From Parvibaculum sp049651025 (GTDB lineage Bacteria; Pseudomonadota; Alphaproteobacteria; Parvibaculales; Parvibaculaceae): a stretch of DNA of 27,261 nucleotides. Positions 1-8,300 of the stretch are shown here, one piece after another. Made by a program: the position numbers and the translations under genes. The DNA lies in assembly GCF_049651025.1 (NCBI RefSeq), contig NZ_JBASBH010000078.1, positions 1-27,261 of the forward strand, in the 5' to 3' direction. The notes under the pieces are model-generated. The model was not told where the DNA came from. It was given only the letters and a program-made list of their open reading frames with translations, and did not search any database. The first letter of the stretch is position 1; every line of letters begins with the position of its first letter.

Positions 1-67
1 GCCCGGGCCATCGTAGACAGACCCTGAGGGACAACGTCCGGCGGACGGTCTGACTGCCATGTTTTGA
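1..67. other. Leader region upstream of the initiator tRNA
   Basis: No gene can be supported here. One frame stays open from the window edge to a TGA at 51-53 and could be the last 16 codons of an upstream gene, but the stretch is too short to judge. It contains a nested dyad: CAGACC at 18-23 pairs with GGTCTG at 47-52, and inside it GTCC at 36-39 pairs with GGAC at 43-46. No T-tract follows, so I do not call a terminator. The tRNA promoter probably lies here or just outside the window. Confidence 0.3.
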
Positions 68-145
<78 letters not shown>

Positions 146-150
146 ATACA

Positions 151-182
151 AAAGCCCATCGGATGACCGATGGGCTTTTTTG
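151..182 (+). terminator. Rho-independent terminator of the initiator tRNA
   Basis: A 12-bp perfect stem (151-162 with 167-178) encloses the loop ATGA and runs into a T-tract. It lies 6 nt after the tRNA CCA end. The other strand also has a T-run after the same stem, so it can serve as the terminator of the convergent LuxR-type gene ending at 192. Confidence 0.92.
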
Positions 183-191
183 TGTTTGTCG

Positions 192-818
192 TCAGGAAAT
201 CTGAGAGAGCAAGCCGATGAGTTCTGCCTGTCGTCTTGTCTGGGTTTTGGCAAATATCGATTTCAGACGATCGCGCGCCGTGTTGAGCGTGATGCCGATA
301 TTGCCGGAAGCCGTTATCAGGGAGGCGCCGCCGGTGAGCTCCGAGGCGAGCCTGCTCTCGGCAGGTGTGAGACTGAAAATCTGCTGAATTGCTTCTGGAG
401 CAATGCGTCTCAGTTTTCCGTTGGCCTTGAACCAGAGTGCGACAAGTGGCGGCTCGTGGTGCATGGCCCCCTTGTTGACGGCGGCGCCCTTCACCAGGAG
501 CTTGTTGCGATCGAGCAAGACGAAGGGCATCGAGTGCGCCGCGCTACCTGCCGACATGCGCGCCGAGGTGGCTACGAGCATTTCGAGTTTCTGCTGCTGC
601 TCGGGAAGAACCGTCCGTAATTTCCCGCCCCGAATATGAAACAGCACGGGCTCAGCGAGACCTGCGCTGCAATTGGCGCGGACGACGTTCAACTCCCGGT
701 CCACGACAAAGGCGTCGAAGCCCGTCAGATCGAAGCCCCGCATCAGCCCGTCGATTGCCCGGTGCATGTCGAGAGCGTGCGGAACTGCGCCGGTCTTGCG
801 ATAGAAATGCGTGTTCAT
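192..818 (-). CDS. Orphan LuxR-type HTH transcriptional regulator
   Basis: This 208-residue protein has a C-terminal LuxR/NarL-type helix-turn-helix at about residues 148-205, beginning LTPAESRLASEL and ending in a recognition helix around NTARDRLKSIFAKT, RQAEL. The first 130 residues have a PAS-like look (FDAFVVDRELNVVRAN, then a variable sensor section) and lack receiver-domain aspartates, so it is not a response regulator. A small-molecule or redox signal is possible but not shown. It lies just downstream of, and in the same direction as, the kinase/response-regulator operon. The 81-nt gap between them holds two C-run/G-run dyads (863-899), so it probably has its own regulated promoter. 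The ribosome-binding site before the ATG at 818 is weak. The start is the first ATG of the frame, though the frame stays open further upstream. Its targets are unknown. Confidence 0.85.
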   Translation of the reverse strand: MNTHFYRKTGAVPHALDMHRAIDGLMRGFDLTGFDAFVVDRELNVVRANCSAGLAEPVLFHIRGGKLRTVLPEQQQKLEMLVATSARMSAGSAAHSMPFVLLDRNKLLVKGAAVNKGAMHHEPPLVALWFKANGKLRRIAPEAIQQIFSLTPAESRLASELTGGASLITASGNIGITLNTARDRLKSIFAKTQTRRQAELIGLLSQIS

Positions 819-862
819 GCAGCTTGCCCAGACTGAAGTTAGCCTCGGGCTGAACGTATTCG

Positions 863-899
863 CCCCCCTGTTTGGGAGGTATCCCCCGAAAAAGGGGGG
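863..899. promoter_or_regulatory. Two tandem C-run/G-run dyads upstream of the orphan luxR-type gene
   Basis: Copy 1 is six C (863-868), TGTTT, then GGGAGG (874-879). Copy 2 is five C (883-887), GAAAAA, then six G (894-899). Copy starts are 20 bp apart, about two helical turns. The same architecture recurs at 3866-3913 upstream of the kinase operon, which argues against a chance hairpin. The lower copy could also act as a weak intrinsic terminator for the response-regulator transcript on the minus strand, but the stem is not followed by a T-tract. Function as an operator is inference. Confidence 0.45.
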
Positions 900-1592
900 T
901 CAGGTGAGGCCGCGTCTCGCAGCTTCGAGGGCGGCTTCGGCACGGGAGGAAATGTTGAGCTTGGCGTAGATGGCTTTCACATAGTCGGCAACGGTGTGCT
1001 CGCTCAGGCCCAGAACGCGGGCTGCTTCCAACACGCGCAGGCCGCGTCCGATCAGACGCAGCACATCGGTTTCGCGCGGCGTCAATCTTGTCTCGGGGGG
1101 CGCTGCTTCGGTTGTTTGCCCCGCATTCCTGAAATGCTCCAGCATGCGTCTGGCAATCGAGGGCGAAAGCGGCGGCTCGCCCATATCGATGCGGCGCAGA
1201 AAATGACCAAGCATTTCGGCGTCGCGATCCTTGAGCAGATATCCTTTCGCCCCGGCGGCAATGGCGTCGAAAAGATGCGCGTCGTCATCATAGATCGTCG
1301 TGACGATCGACGAGACATGCGGGTGATGCGTGTTCATTTCATGGATCAGTTCGATGCCGGGTCCGTCCGGCAGGCCCAGATCGATCAGAGCCAGATCGAA
1401 GTGAAGCGTTTCGTTCGCCGCGGCGCGCTGGCGCAACCAGCGGAGCGCGCTTTCCAGATCCGGCGCTTCAGCAACCGTGATGCCGATGAATGTTTCGCGT
1501 AAAACTTCGGCCAGCCATTGGCGCGTATCGGCCTGATCTTCGACGACGAGGGCGACGCGTCGATCATGCAGCTTTTCGGGTGACGTCATCAT
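900..1592 (-). CDS. NarL/FixJ-family response regulator
   Basis: This 230-residue protein has an N-terminal receiver domain (about 12-135) and a C-terminal LuxR-type HTH (about 168-225). The receiver residues are all visible: acidic pair E18-D19, phosphoacceptor D71 (in LALIDLGLPDG), T98/T99 and K121 (in GYLLKD). The HTH begins LTPRETDVLRLIGRG and carries the recognition helix SEHTVADYVKAIYAKL. It should accept phosphate from the kinase whose gene ends 4 bp inside this one (ATGA overlap at 1589-1592), which means tight translational coupling. The paired dyads on both sides of the operon (863-899 and 3866-3913) are its most likely binding sites, by position only. All residues needed for activity appear intact. 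Confidence 0.93.
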   Translation of the reverse strand: MMTSPEKLHDRRVALVVEDQADTRQWLAEVLRETFIGITVAEAPDLESALRWLRQRAAANETLHFDLALIDLGLPDGPGIELIHEMNTHHPHVSSIVTTIYDDDAHLFDAIAAGAKGYLLKDRDAEMLGHFLRRIDMGEPPLSPSIARRMLEHFRNAGQTTEAAPPETRLTPRETDVLRLIGRGLRVLEAARVLGLSEHTVADYVKAIYAKLNISSRAEAALEAARRGLT

Positions 1593-3769
1593 GGGGCGAT
1601 CGCCTTGAGCGGAAGAGACAGCGCAAATTGCGTTCCCTTCTCCGATGCGGGCATTGATATAGAGCCGCCCACTTCTTCCACGCGCCTGCGAATATTGTGC
1701 AGGCCGGTTCCCCTTTGCGATCCGTGGGCTTGCGCAGTCATGCCCGCGCCGTCATCGGCGATGTGAATCTCGAGGCGGTCGCCGTGACGCATGACCGACA
1801 TGGCGACGCGGCTCGCCTTGGCGTGGCGAATGACATTGCTGATGATTTCGCGCAAGGCCGAGGTCAGGTTCTTGTAGATGCGGTATTCCAGCAGAGTCTC
1901 GTCGCCATAGGCTACGCTCAACGGCCAGTCGAGCGCGATTCCCGCTGCATCGAGACGCTGCGATGTTTCGTATCGCAGATCGCTCAGCACCTGCTCAAGC
2001 GGCAGCCTCTCGCCCGTCAGGCCACTGACGATGGTGCGTATGTCGGCAAGCGAGGCGCGCAATGCTTCATGCGTCTGGGCCACATCGGGCTTGTGCAATC
2101 CTGAAAGGAGCCGCGCGCCGACATCGTCATGCAGGTCCTGTGCAATGCGCTTGCGTTCATTGACTGCACCTTTCTCATAGGCGCCGCGATTTTCTTCCGC
2201 ATGCCGCATCAACGAGATGATCTGTCTGGCAAGTTGCAGATGCGACGGCGCGAGCAGGGCGCGGCCTTGCCAGGGATGGCTCACCATCAGCGCCGGTGCG
2301 CCAGCGACAGGCGGGATGACCAGCTTTATCCCGTCTTCCCTGATGGCCGCATCGTCAATGGTTTCCGCGATCGTTTCCAGATTCAGCGGGTCGTAGATAC
2401 TGCGCAGCAGCTCCTGCCATTTCATCGCCCGCTGAGACGCCGAACCGGTAAAGGCCACATCCATGACGTGACGGAACAGATCCTCCTGAGGCATTTGCCG
2501 CCGGGATGTAACCCGCCGCCACACCATTTCGCGAAACGGAAGATAGATGAAGCCGACGGCGAGAAGGGAGATGGCGAAAGACATCTCGCGGCCGAGAGAG
2601 AGGATGTAGATCAGGGCCGCGTCGAGAATGACCAGGATCACTATGCCGACGGCGTAGAAGAGAATATTGACCGCCCAGTCTTCAAGCTGGAACAGGCGGT
2701 ATCTCCTCAAGCCGAGCATGATCCCGAGATAGATCAGGAGGAAGAAGAGAAAGGAATAGCCTTGGCTGATGACAATGCCCTGACCGAGGAAGGAGGGCAG
2801 GATGATGATGCAGACGAAAGTGCCAGCCCCCAATATGACCGAAAGGCCAAGCCAGCGAAGGGCGGCGAGATTTCTCAAGTCATTCCTGTTGGCGCGCCAT
2901 TGCCACGCAACGGCGCCAACCACCATCGTCATTTCGACGAATATCGGGATCTGTATGCCCAATTGCGGATTGGGCGCCAGCCGCAAGACATTGATCGCCG
3001 TGAAAATAGCGACGAGGAGAAAGACGGCCAGAATCCACGCCGGCCTGACGATCTGGCGAGGGTGACAGAGGAAAAGTGCCGTCATTGCAGCGCCGAAGAA
3101 CGCGGTTCCGACGTGATTAATCTTGCTCAATATGCTGAATGACGAGCCATCCAGCGCCAGCTCTCTGGAGCTGTATATCGCCGCGGGCATCACCGCGATG
3201 AGCAGGCAGACGCCGGTAAGCGCAAACATGATTGCGCCGATGTCGCCACGCCTTAAGCTCCATACCCAGGCGCCGACCATCATGCTGACCACACCGACGC
3301 ATATCTGCACCCAATAGACGAGCGGCAGGTTGGAAAGCGGTCTGCTCGATGCCGTTATCGTATGAAGCGTCGTCTGCCCGCCTGGGCTGATCGTCTCCAG
3401 TTGCACCGGCCCTTGCGTCAGCATGCGATGCAGGGATGTCTGGCGATGGAAAAAATCGTCGATGCGCTCATAGGTGTCGAAGAAGTCGGATTCCTCGACG
3501 ATGTCGTCCTCTCGCAGGACAATGCGGCCGGAAGAATTTTCCGCCGGAGCGACAGAGAGCAGGCGCGAGCCAGCCTCAAGACCTGCCGAGGGTCCCGATG
3601 GGGCGACCGTCACGATCTGGAGACCGTCGCGCATTGTATCGGGCGCAAGACGCAGGCCGAGCCAGGGCTGGCTGAGCGATATGAAGGTCGTGGCAACCAG
3701 TATGAATGTGCACAGCAGCGCCGCACAGAGCATCACGGTTCCGGGAGATTGTATTTTTCGACCTGTCAT
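1589..3769 (-). CDS. PDZ and multi-TM sensor histidine kinase (HisKA_3 type)
   Basis: With the start chosen here the protein has 726 residues. Order: one TM helix (12-31); a PDZ-like periplasmic domain (about 37-80 and beyond, with the typical SGPSAGLEAGSRLL loop); roughly nine TM helices between about 149 and 410; a cytoplasmic linker; a HisKA_3 dimerisation box with the phosphoacceptor H547 (ERKRIAQDLHDDVG); and a GHKL ATPase with N645 (REIISNVIRHA), DDGAGM and GTGLHNI. It pairs with the response regulator encoded downstream with a 4-bp overlap. The frame stays open to an ATG at 3967, but those 66 extra codons would translate the dyad-bearing intergenic DNA and place a basic, disordered stretch before the TM helix, so the ATG at 3767-3769 is preferred. 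The PDZ plus membrane module suggests sensing an envelope protein, peptide or lipid signal; the ligand is unknown. Confidence 0.9.
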   Translation of the reverse strand: MTGRKIQSPGTVMLCAALLCTFILVATTFISLSQPWLGLRLAPDTMRDGLQIVTVAPSGPSAGLEAGSRLLSVAPAENSSGRIVLREDDIVEESDFFDTYERIDDFFHRQTSLHRMLTQGPVQLETISPGGQTTLHTITASSRPLSNLPLVYWVQICVGVVSMMVGAWVWSLRRGDIGAIMFALTGVCLLIAVMPAAIYSSRELALDGSSFSILSKINHVGTAFFGAAMTALFLCHPRQIVRPAWILAVFLLVAIFTAINVLRLAPNPQLGIQIPIFVEMTMVVGAVAWQWRANRNDLRNLAALRWLGLSVILGAGTFVCIIILPSFLGQGIVISQGYSFLFFLLIYLGIMLGLRRYRLFQLEDWAVNILFYAVGIVILVILDAALIYILSLGREMSFAISLLAVGFIYLPFREMVWRRVTSRRQMPQEDLFRHVMDVAFTGSASQRAMKWQELLRSIYDPLNLETIAETIDDAAIREDGIKLVIPPVAGAPALMVSHPWQGRALLAPSHLQLARQIISLMRHAEENRGAYEKGAVNERKRIAQDLHDDVGARLLSGLHKPDVAQTHEALRASLADIRTIVSGLTGERLPLEQVLSDLRYETSQRLDAAGIALDWPLSVAYGDETLLEYRIYKNLTSALREIISNVIRHAKASRVAMSVMRHGDRLEIHIADDGAGMTAQAHGSQRGTGLHNIRRRVEEVGGSISMPASEKGTQFALSLPLKAIAP

Positions 3770-3865
3770 CCTGAGCCCAGTGTAACGATGAAATATATTT
3801 GATCTACACGGATGGTCCGTTTTCGTCTCGCGTCGTTGTCCGACTGCCGTCGTTCTATCACCTCT

Positions 3866-3913
3866 CCCCCGATTTGAGGGGGTCCAGGTCGCCATATTCC
3901 CCCCATATGAGGG
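3866..3913. promoter_or_regulatory. Two C-run/G-run dyads in the divergent kinase / Slam-like promoter region
   Basis: The first copy is five C (3866-3870), GATTTGA, five G (3878-3882). The second is six C (3899-3904), ATATGA, GGG (3911-3913). Copy starts are 33 bp apart, about three helical turns. They sit between the divergent starts at 3769 (minus) and 4053 (plus), so one bound regulator could control both operons. The resemblance to the pair at 863-899 is the main evidence. I see no confident -35/-10 pair. Confidence 0.45.
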
Positions 3914-4052
3914 TTGTTGGCCCCTGTCAATTTGCCCAGAAAGAGATGGTGATTTTTCTTGTTCCATTGCGGGTCTGTCGGCTCATTCATGCGTAAGCAG
4001 ATGATAGTGGTCGCCAGCCAGTGCAGGAGCTTGCGTGTGCAAGGGGTGATGC

Positions 4053-5381
4053 ATGAAGTGTGGGGTCCGCGTCATATTGGGCGGTCTTGTCGCGTTCTCG
4101 GTGGGGATCGGAGCAGCGCAGGCGGAAACGGTGGAAGGTGGAGCGGCTCAGGCTCCAAGCATCGATGCGGCAGGCGCCTATGCGCAGTTGAAATCCGAGG
4201 AAAGATCCCGCGCCGGAGATCCGGCCTTCGACTACGCGCTTGGAGTGGCGGCCATCGATTCAGGCCATCCGTCCGACGCCGTGATAGCTTTTGAACGTGT
4301 GCTGGCAGTACAGCCCGATCATCTGCAGGCGCGTGCCGAACTCGGCCGGGCCTATATTGCGCTTAATGAGCCGGAGGCTGCGCGCCGGGAGCTCGCGGCG
4401 GTGAGCGGCCAGAATGTTCCGCCTGCCGTGCGCGAAACGGTCGATCGTTATGTGACGGCGCTGGATACGGGTTTGTCGGGCGGCGGCACGCAGATCAGCG
4501 GCACGGCGAAGTTCACGGCCGGCTACGACACCAACGTCAATAATTCTACCAGCGACAGCCGCATTCTCATTCCGGCTTTTGCAGGCCTTGGATTCGGCAA
4601 TCTGTCCGCCAATGCGCAGGCGCAGGATGACGGGTTCGCCGAAGTGATGGGGCGCATGTCGCTTACTCACGGATTGTCGATCGACCAGCGTCTGATAGCC
4701 GATCTCACGGCGAGCATGCGCAAGAATGCGGACCATAGCGATTTCGATCAGGCGATCCTGGGGCTCAATTTCGGTTTCGCGCAGGCGACGCCGGATCACG
4801 GCACGTTTTCGATCATGGCCCAGCTTCAATCCTATTGGGTCGATGATGATGTCTATCGCTATGCGGTGGGCGGCCTGGGGCAATGGACCTATCGCACGCA
4901 GTCCCAGACGGACCTCGGCGTCTATCTGCTCTATTCGCATCTGCATTATCCCGACAACCGCGCACAGGATGCCAATCGCTATATGGCGGGCTTCACGGTC
5001 GGCCAGCCGCTTGGCGGGTCGATGCAGCCTTACGTCTTCGGCGGACTTTATGGCGGGCTTGAGAAGACGACCGACAGCGCCTTCGACAATCTGACCTATG
5101 CCTTTGTCGGCGCGCGTATCGGCGGCGAGGTGAAGCTGACAGACAGCGTCAGCGCCTATGCAAATGCCGCAATCGAGGCCGCCGACTACAAGGATCCGGA
5201 AATTCTGTTTTTGACGGAGCGTTCGACTGTGAGGGTCGATGCGGCGGTCGGCGCGCGTTACGCGCTGACACCAGCGGTCGCGCTGGGTGCGGAGGTTTCA
5301 TACACCAATGCCGACAGCAACATCGTGCTCTACGACTATGACCGCCTTGTCTCTTCCATTTCCATCAGCGTTGATTTCTAG
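4053..5381 (+). CDS. TPR + beta-barrel outer-membrane protein, Slam-like (type XI secretion)
   Basis: The 442-residue protein has a signal peptide (cleavage near AQA-24), a periplasmic TPR region (about 54-130; ALGVAAIDSGHPSDAVIAFE, then ELGRAYIALNEPEAARREL) and a predicted beta-barrel from about 150 to the terminal F442. The junction PPAVRETVDRYVTAL followed by GYDTNVNN (157-164) is the arrangement I associate with Slam/DUF560 proteins, where TPRs feed a roughly 14-strand barrel that moves TbpB-like cargo to or through the outer membrane. The length (about 130 + 300) fits that family. A good ribosome-binding site, AAGGGG (4041-4046), precedes the ATG. The next gene starts 14 bp downstream and encodes an exported protein with TbpB-like repeats, the expected cargo. 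An alternative is a generic TPR outer-membrane protein of unknown role. Confidence 0.72.
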   Translation: MKCGVRVILGGLVAFSVGIGAAQAETVEGGAAQAPSIDAAGAYAQLKSEERSRAGDPAFDYALGVAAIDSGHPSDAVIAFERVLAVQPDHLQARAELGRAYIALNEPEAARRELAAVSGQNVPPAVRETVDRYVTALDTGLSGGGTQISGTAKFTAGYDTNVNNSTSDSRILIPAFAGLGFGNLSANAQAQDDGFAEVMGRMSLTHGLSIDQRLIADLTASMRKNADHSDFDQAILGLNFGFAQATPDHGTFSIMAQLQSYWVDDDVYRYAVGGLGQWTYRTQSQTDLGVYLLYSHLHYPDNRAQDANRYMAGFTVGQPLGGSMQPYVFGGLYGGLEKTTDSAFDNLTYAFVGARIGGEVKLTDSVSAYANAAIEAADYKDPEILFLTERSTVRVDAAVGARYALTPAVALGAEVSYTNADSNIVLYDYDRLVSSISISVDF

Positions 5382-5395
5382 AGGTGGGCTCCAGC

Positions 5396-8300
5396 ATGAC
5401 GCATAAAAACTTTCGCCGGTTCTTCAACCGGCTGCTTCTGACATCGAGCCTGGTCCTCGTGCTGCCCGCGGCGGCGCATGCCGTGCCGGTGCTTTTCGGC
5501 GCAAGCAATGTGACGGTCAATGGCGAGGCGTTTACCGGCAGCGATCTTCCCGCAGGCGCGGAGATTGTCGTCACGGGCGCGCTGCTGCAAATGCAGCTTG
5601 CTGATGGCAGCACCGTCACGGTGCAGGAAGGTGCGAGCTTCAGGATCAGCGAGGATGGTGCGGGCGTTTCCATCGAGCTGATTTCAGGCTCGATGCGCGT
5701 CGACAGCAAGGGCATGGCCATTTCGGTGTCGCGCAATGGCGTTACCATTGCGAGCAGTGAGGGCGCCTATACGGCATTCGCCTCAGGCGAAGGCGGCCTC
5801 GACGGGCGCGTCAATAGCGGTACGGCGACCATCGCATCCGGTGGCGACACGCGCACATTTTCGGCGGGGCAGGGCTATGTCGCCTCGGCTGGCGGCATTT
5901 CGGGCACCTTCACGCCGCCCGCGGCGGAGACACCGCAATTTGCGGCAGGCGATAGCGGCACCGATATTGCCTATTCGCCCGCCAATGTTCGCGGCGACGG
6001 CAGCAGCGTGCCTCCATTCCTCGTGGCCACGCTGGAAGAGATCGGCGCGATCGACCAGGGCGGCAATGGCGGTGACAACGGCGGCGACAATGGGGGCGAT
6101 AACGGTGGAGACAATGGAGGCGATAATGGCGGCAATAACGGCCATGTCGACACGACGCCGGGGGTTGCCTCCGGCTCCGTCAGCGCGGCTCTCGGCACAG
6201 CGCCTCATGCAATCGCCTATGCGACGGAAGATGTCGGCCTCGACGTGCGCAGCAATGTCACGGCAGAGTTCAACGGTTCGGGCGAGCTGAACAAATATAG
6301 TTGGGGCTCGGACGAAAAGCCTGAGCGCGGCACCAATCTGACCGCCGAACTTGCGGGCGACGAGCTTGTGACAGTCGGACGCTGGAATGGCGGCACGACG
6401 GCCGGGGCCTATTATTCCGCGCCCGCTTTCGTCTATGGCGGACGCGAAGGCTTTCACTATGCAATCGGCCGTGTAACCGAAACGCCGATTGTCAGCGGCA
6501 CGGCGACCTATTCGCTTTCCGCCGCCACCAAGCCGACATTCGGCGACGGTGCGATCGATGCCGGTACATTGACGGGCGATATCGCCGTCAGCTTCGGTCT
6601 CGTCACGCGCATCGGTTTCGATCTCGCAATCGACATGCCCGGCGACCACGTTTACGTGCTGCGTACGAACGGCGGCATAGCCGATGTCGCCTCATCCGAG
6701 GTGCAGTTGGCAAAGACCGGATGGGATAGTCTTGGCGGTGTGTTTTATGGCCAGATCGCCGTTGCCGATGGTGGCCGCGCCTGCCAGATCGCGGGGGCCT
6801 GCACGGCGGCCTTTCGCGGTTTCTTCGCGGGCGAAAATGCCGAAGGCATAGGCCTCAGCTATCAGGTCGGCGACTCGGGCGGCCCGTCCGCCAATGCGAT
6901 ATACGGCGCGGCCTATTTCAAGGGCGATGGCGTAACCGGCGGGGGCACACCGTCGACCGGCGTCTCCAGCGGTGCAATCACGGCGGAACTCGGGTCCGGT
7001 CCCTATCTTGTTACGATCAATGGCGGCGCGTCGGTTGCAGGCACCATCACGCTCGATGACGACGGGGCGCTCGACACTCTTCTGACCATATATGCAGGCG
7101 GCGATACAGGCGGGCGCGGCACAGCGGCTGTTGCCGATCTCTGGGGCAATGAAGATGTGACCATCGGGCGCTTCAACGGCGGCACGATGACGGGCTATCT
7201 CGTAAACTACACGCAAGGGATGGACGGCGCGCTGTTCCCCGATCTTCAATCCCTGCATTACGCAATCGGCGTGCCTCTGACCAACATTCCGCTTTACGGC
7301 AAGGCGACCTACACGTTGGCGGGTTATACCGCGCCGACATTCTTCGATGGCGGTTCGGAGCCCGGCACGTTCAGCGGTACCATGGCGGTCGGCTTCGGCG
7401 TGGCGTCGCCCAAGGTAGGTTTCGATTTCGAGATCGGTATGCCTGGCGACAAGATTTACACGGCGACGACGCCCGGCGGCATTGAAGACCTTTCCCTGTC
7501 GCCCTTCTCCGTCATCACGACTGCTTCACCGGGATTTGCAGTCGGCCAGATCGCACGTAGCGGCACGATGACGATAGATGCGGGCGGGCGGGCGTGCCCG
7601 GCATTGGATAGCTGCTATTTCTCGCTTAACGGCGTGCTTGCCGGCGACGGCGCCGGTTCGGCGGCGATCACCTACAAGATCTGGCAATCGGGGGCGGATT
7701 ACACGCCTTACAATATTTCGGGCGCAGCAGCCTTCACCACGACGGGCGTCACGCCGCCGGCCATCTCGCCGGGGCCTCTCGCCTCGCCCTATGCCGATGG
7801 CAATTACAACGGCATGTATATCGGCTCGAACACCAGCGAAAACACGTTCGCCGGTCAGGCGCTCGGCTTTGCGGCCAATGGGGCGCTGCTCAAATATGCC
7901 AATGCCAATATCGGCACGGCGGGCATGGCCGATCTCGGTCAGAACGACGATGCCATGTGGGGCCGCTGGGCGGGCGGAACCACCGGGGGCACGGCAACGC
8001 TTGCCGGCAAGAATCTCGAAGGCGATCGCGGCCTCCACTTCCTGATCACCGGCCTCGCGCCGACAGCCGCAAATCCCACCGGCACGGCGACTTATCAACT
8101 TGCCGGCGCGACATCGCCCACCTTCAGCGACGGGCGATCCGCTCCTGGAACCATGACCGGCGAGCTTGCCGTCGCGTGGAACAATTACAGCTCGAAGCTC
8201 GGGCTGGAGCTTGAGGTCGTGATGCCGGGCGATGCGACCTACAGCATTGCGACGACAGGCGGCACGGCGAATGTCGCGACCTCGCAGATTGCGCTCAACA

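Noticed and set aside
3770..3967. N-terminal extension of the histidine kinase to an ATG at 3967
   Set aside because: It would translate the intergenic dyads, gives a basic low-complexity stretch before the first TM helix, and the ATG at 3769 leaves a normal N-terminus.
5384..5395. GTG start four codons before the FecR-domain protein ATG
   Set aside because: The GTG lies inside the ribosome-binding sequence that serves the ATG at 5396.
6059..6144. GGDN repeats as a microsatellite or CRISPR-like array
   Set aside because: The units are in frame, only 12 bp, vary at synonymous sites and encode a linker; there are no spacers.
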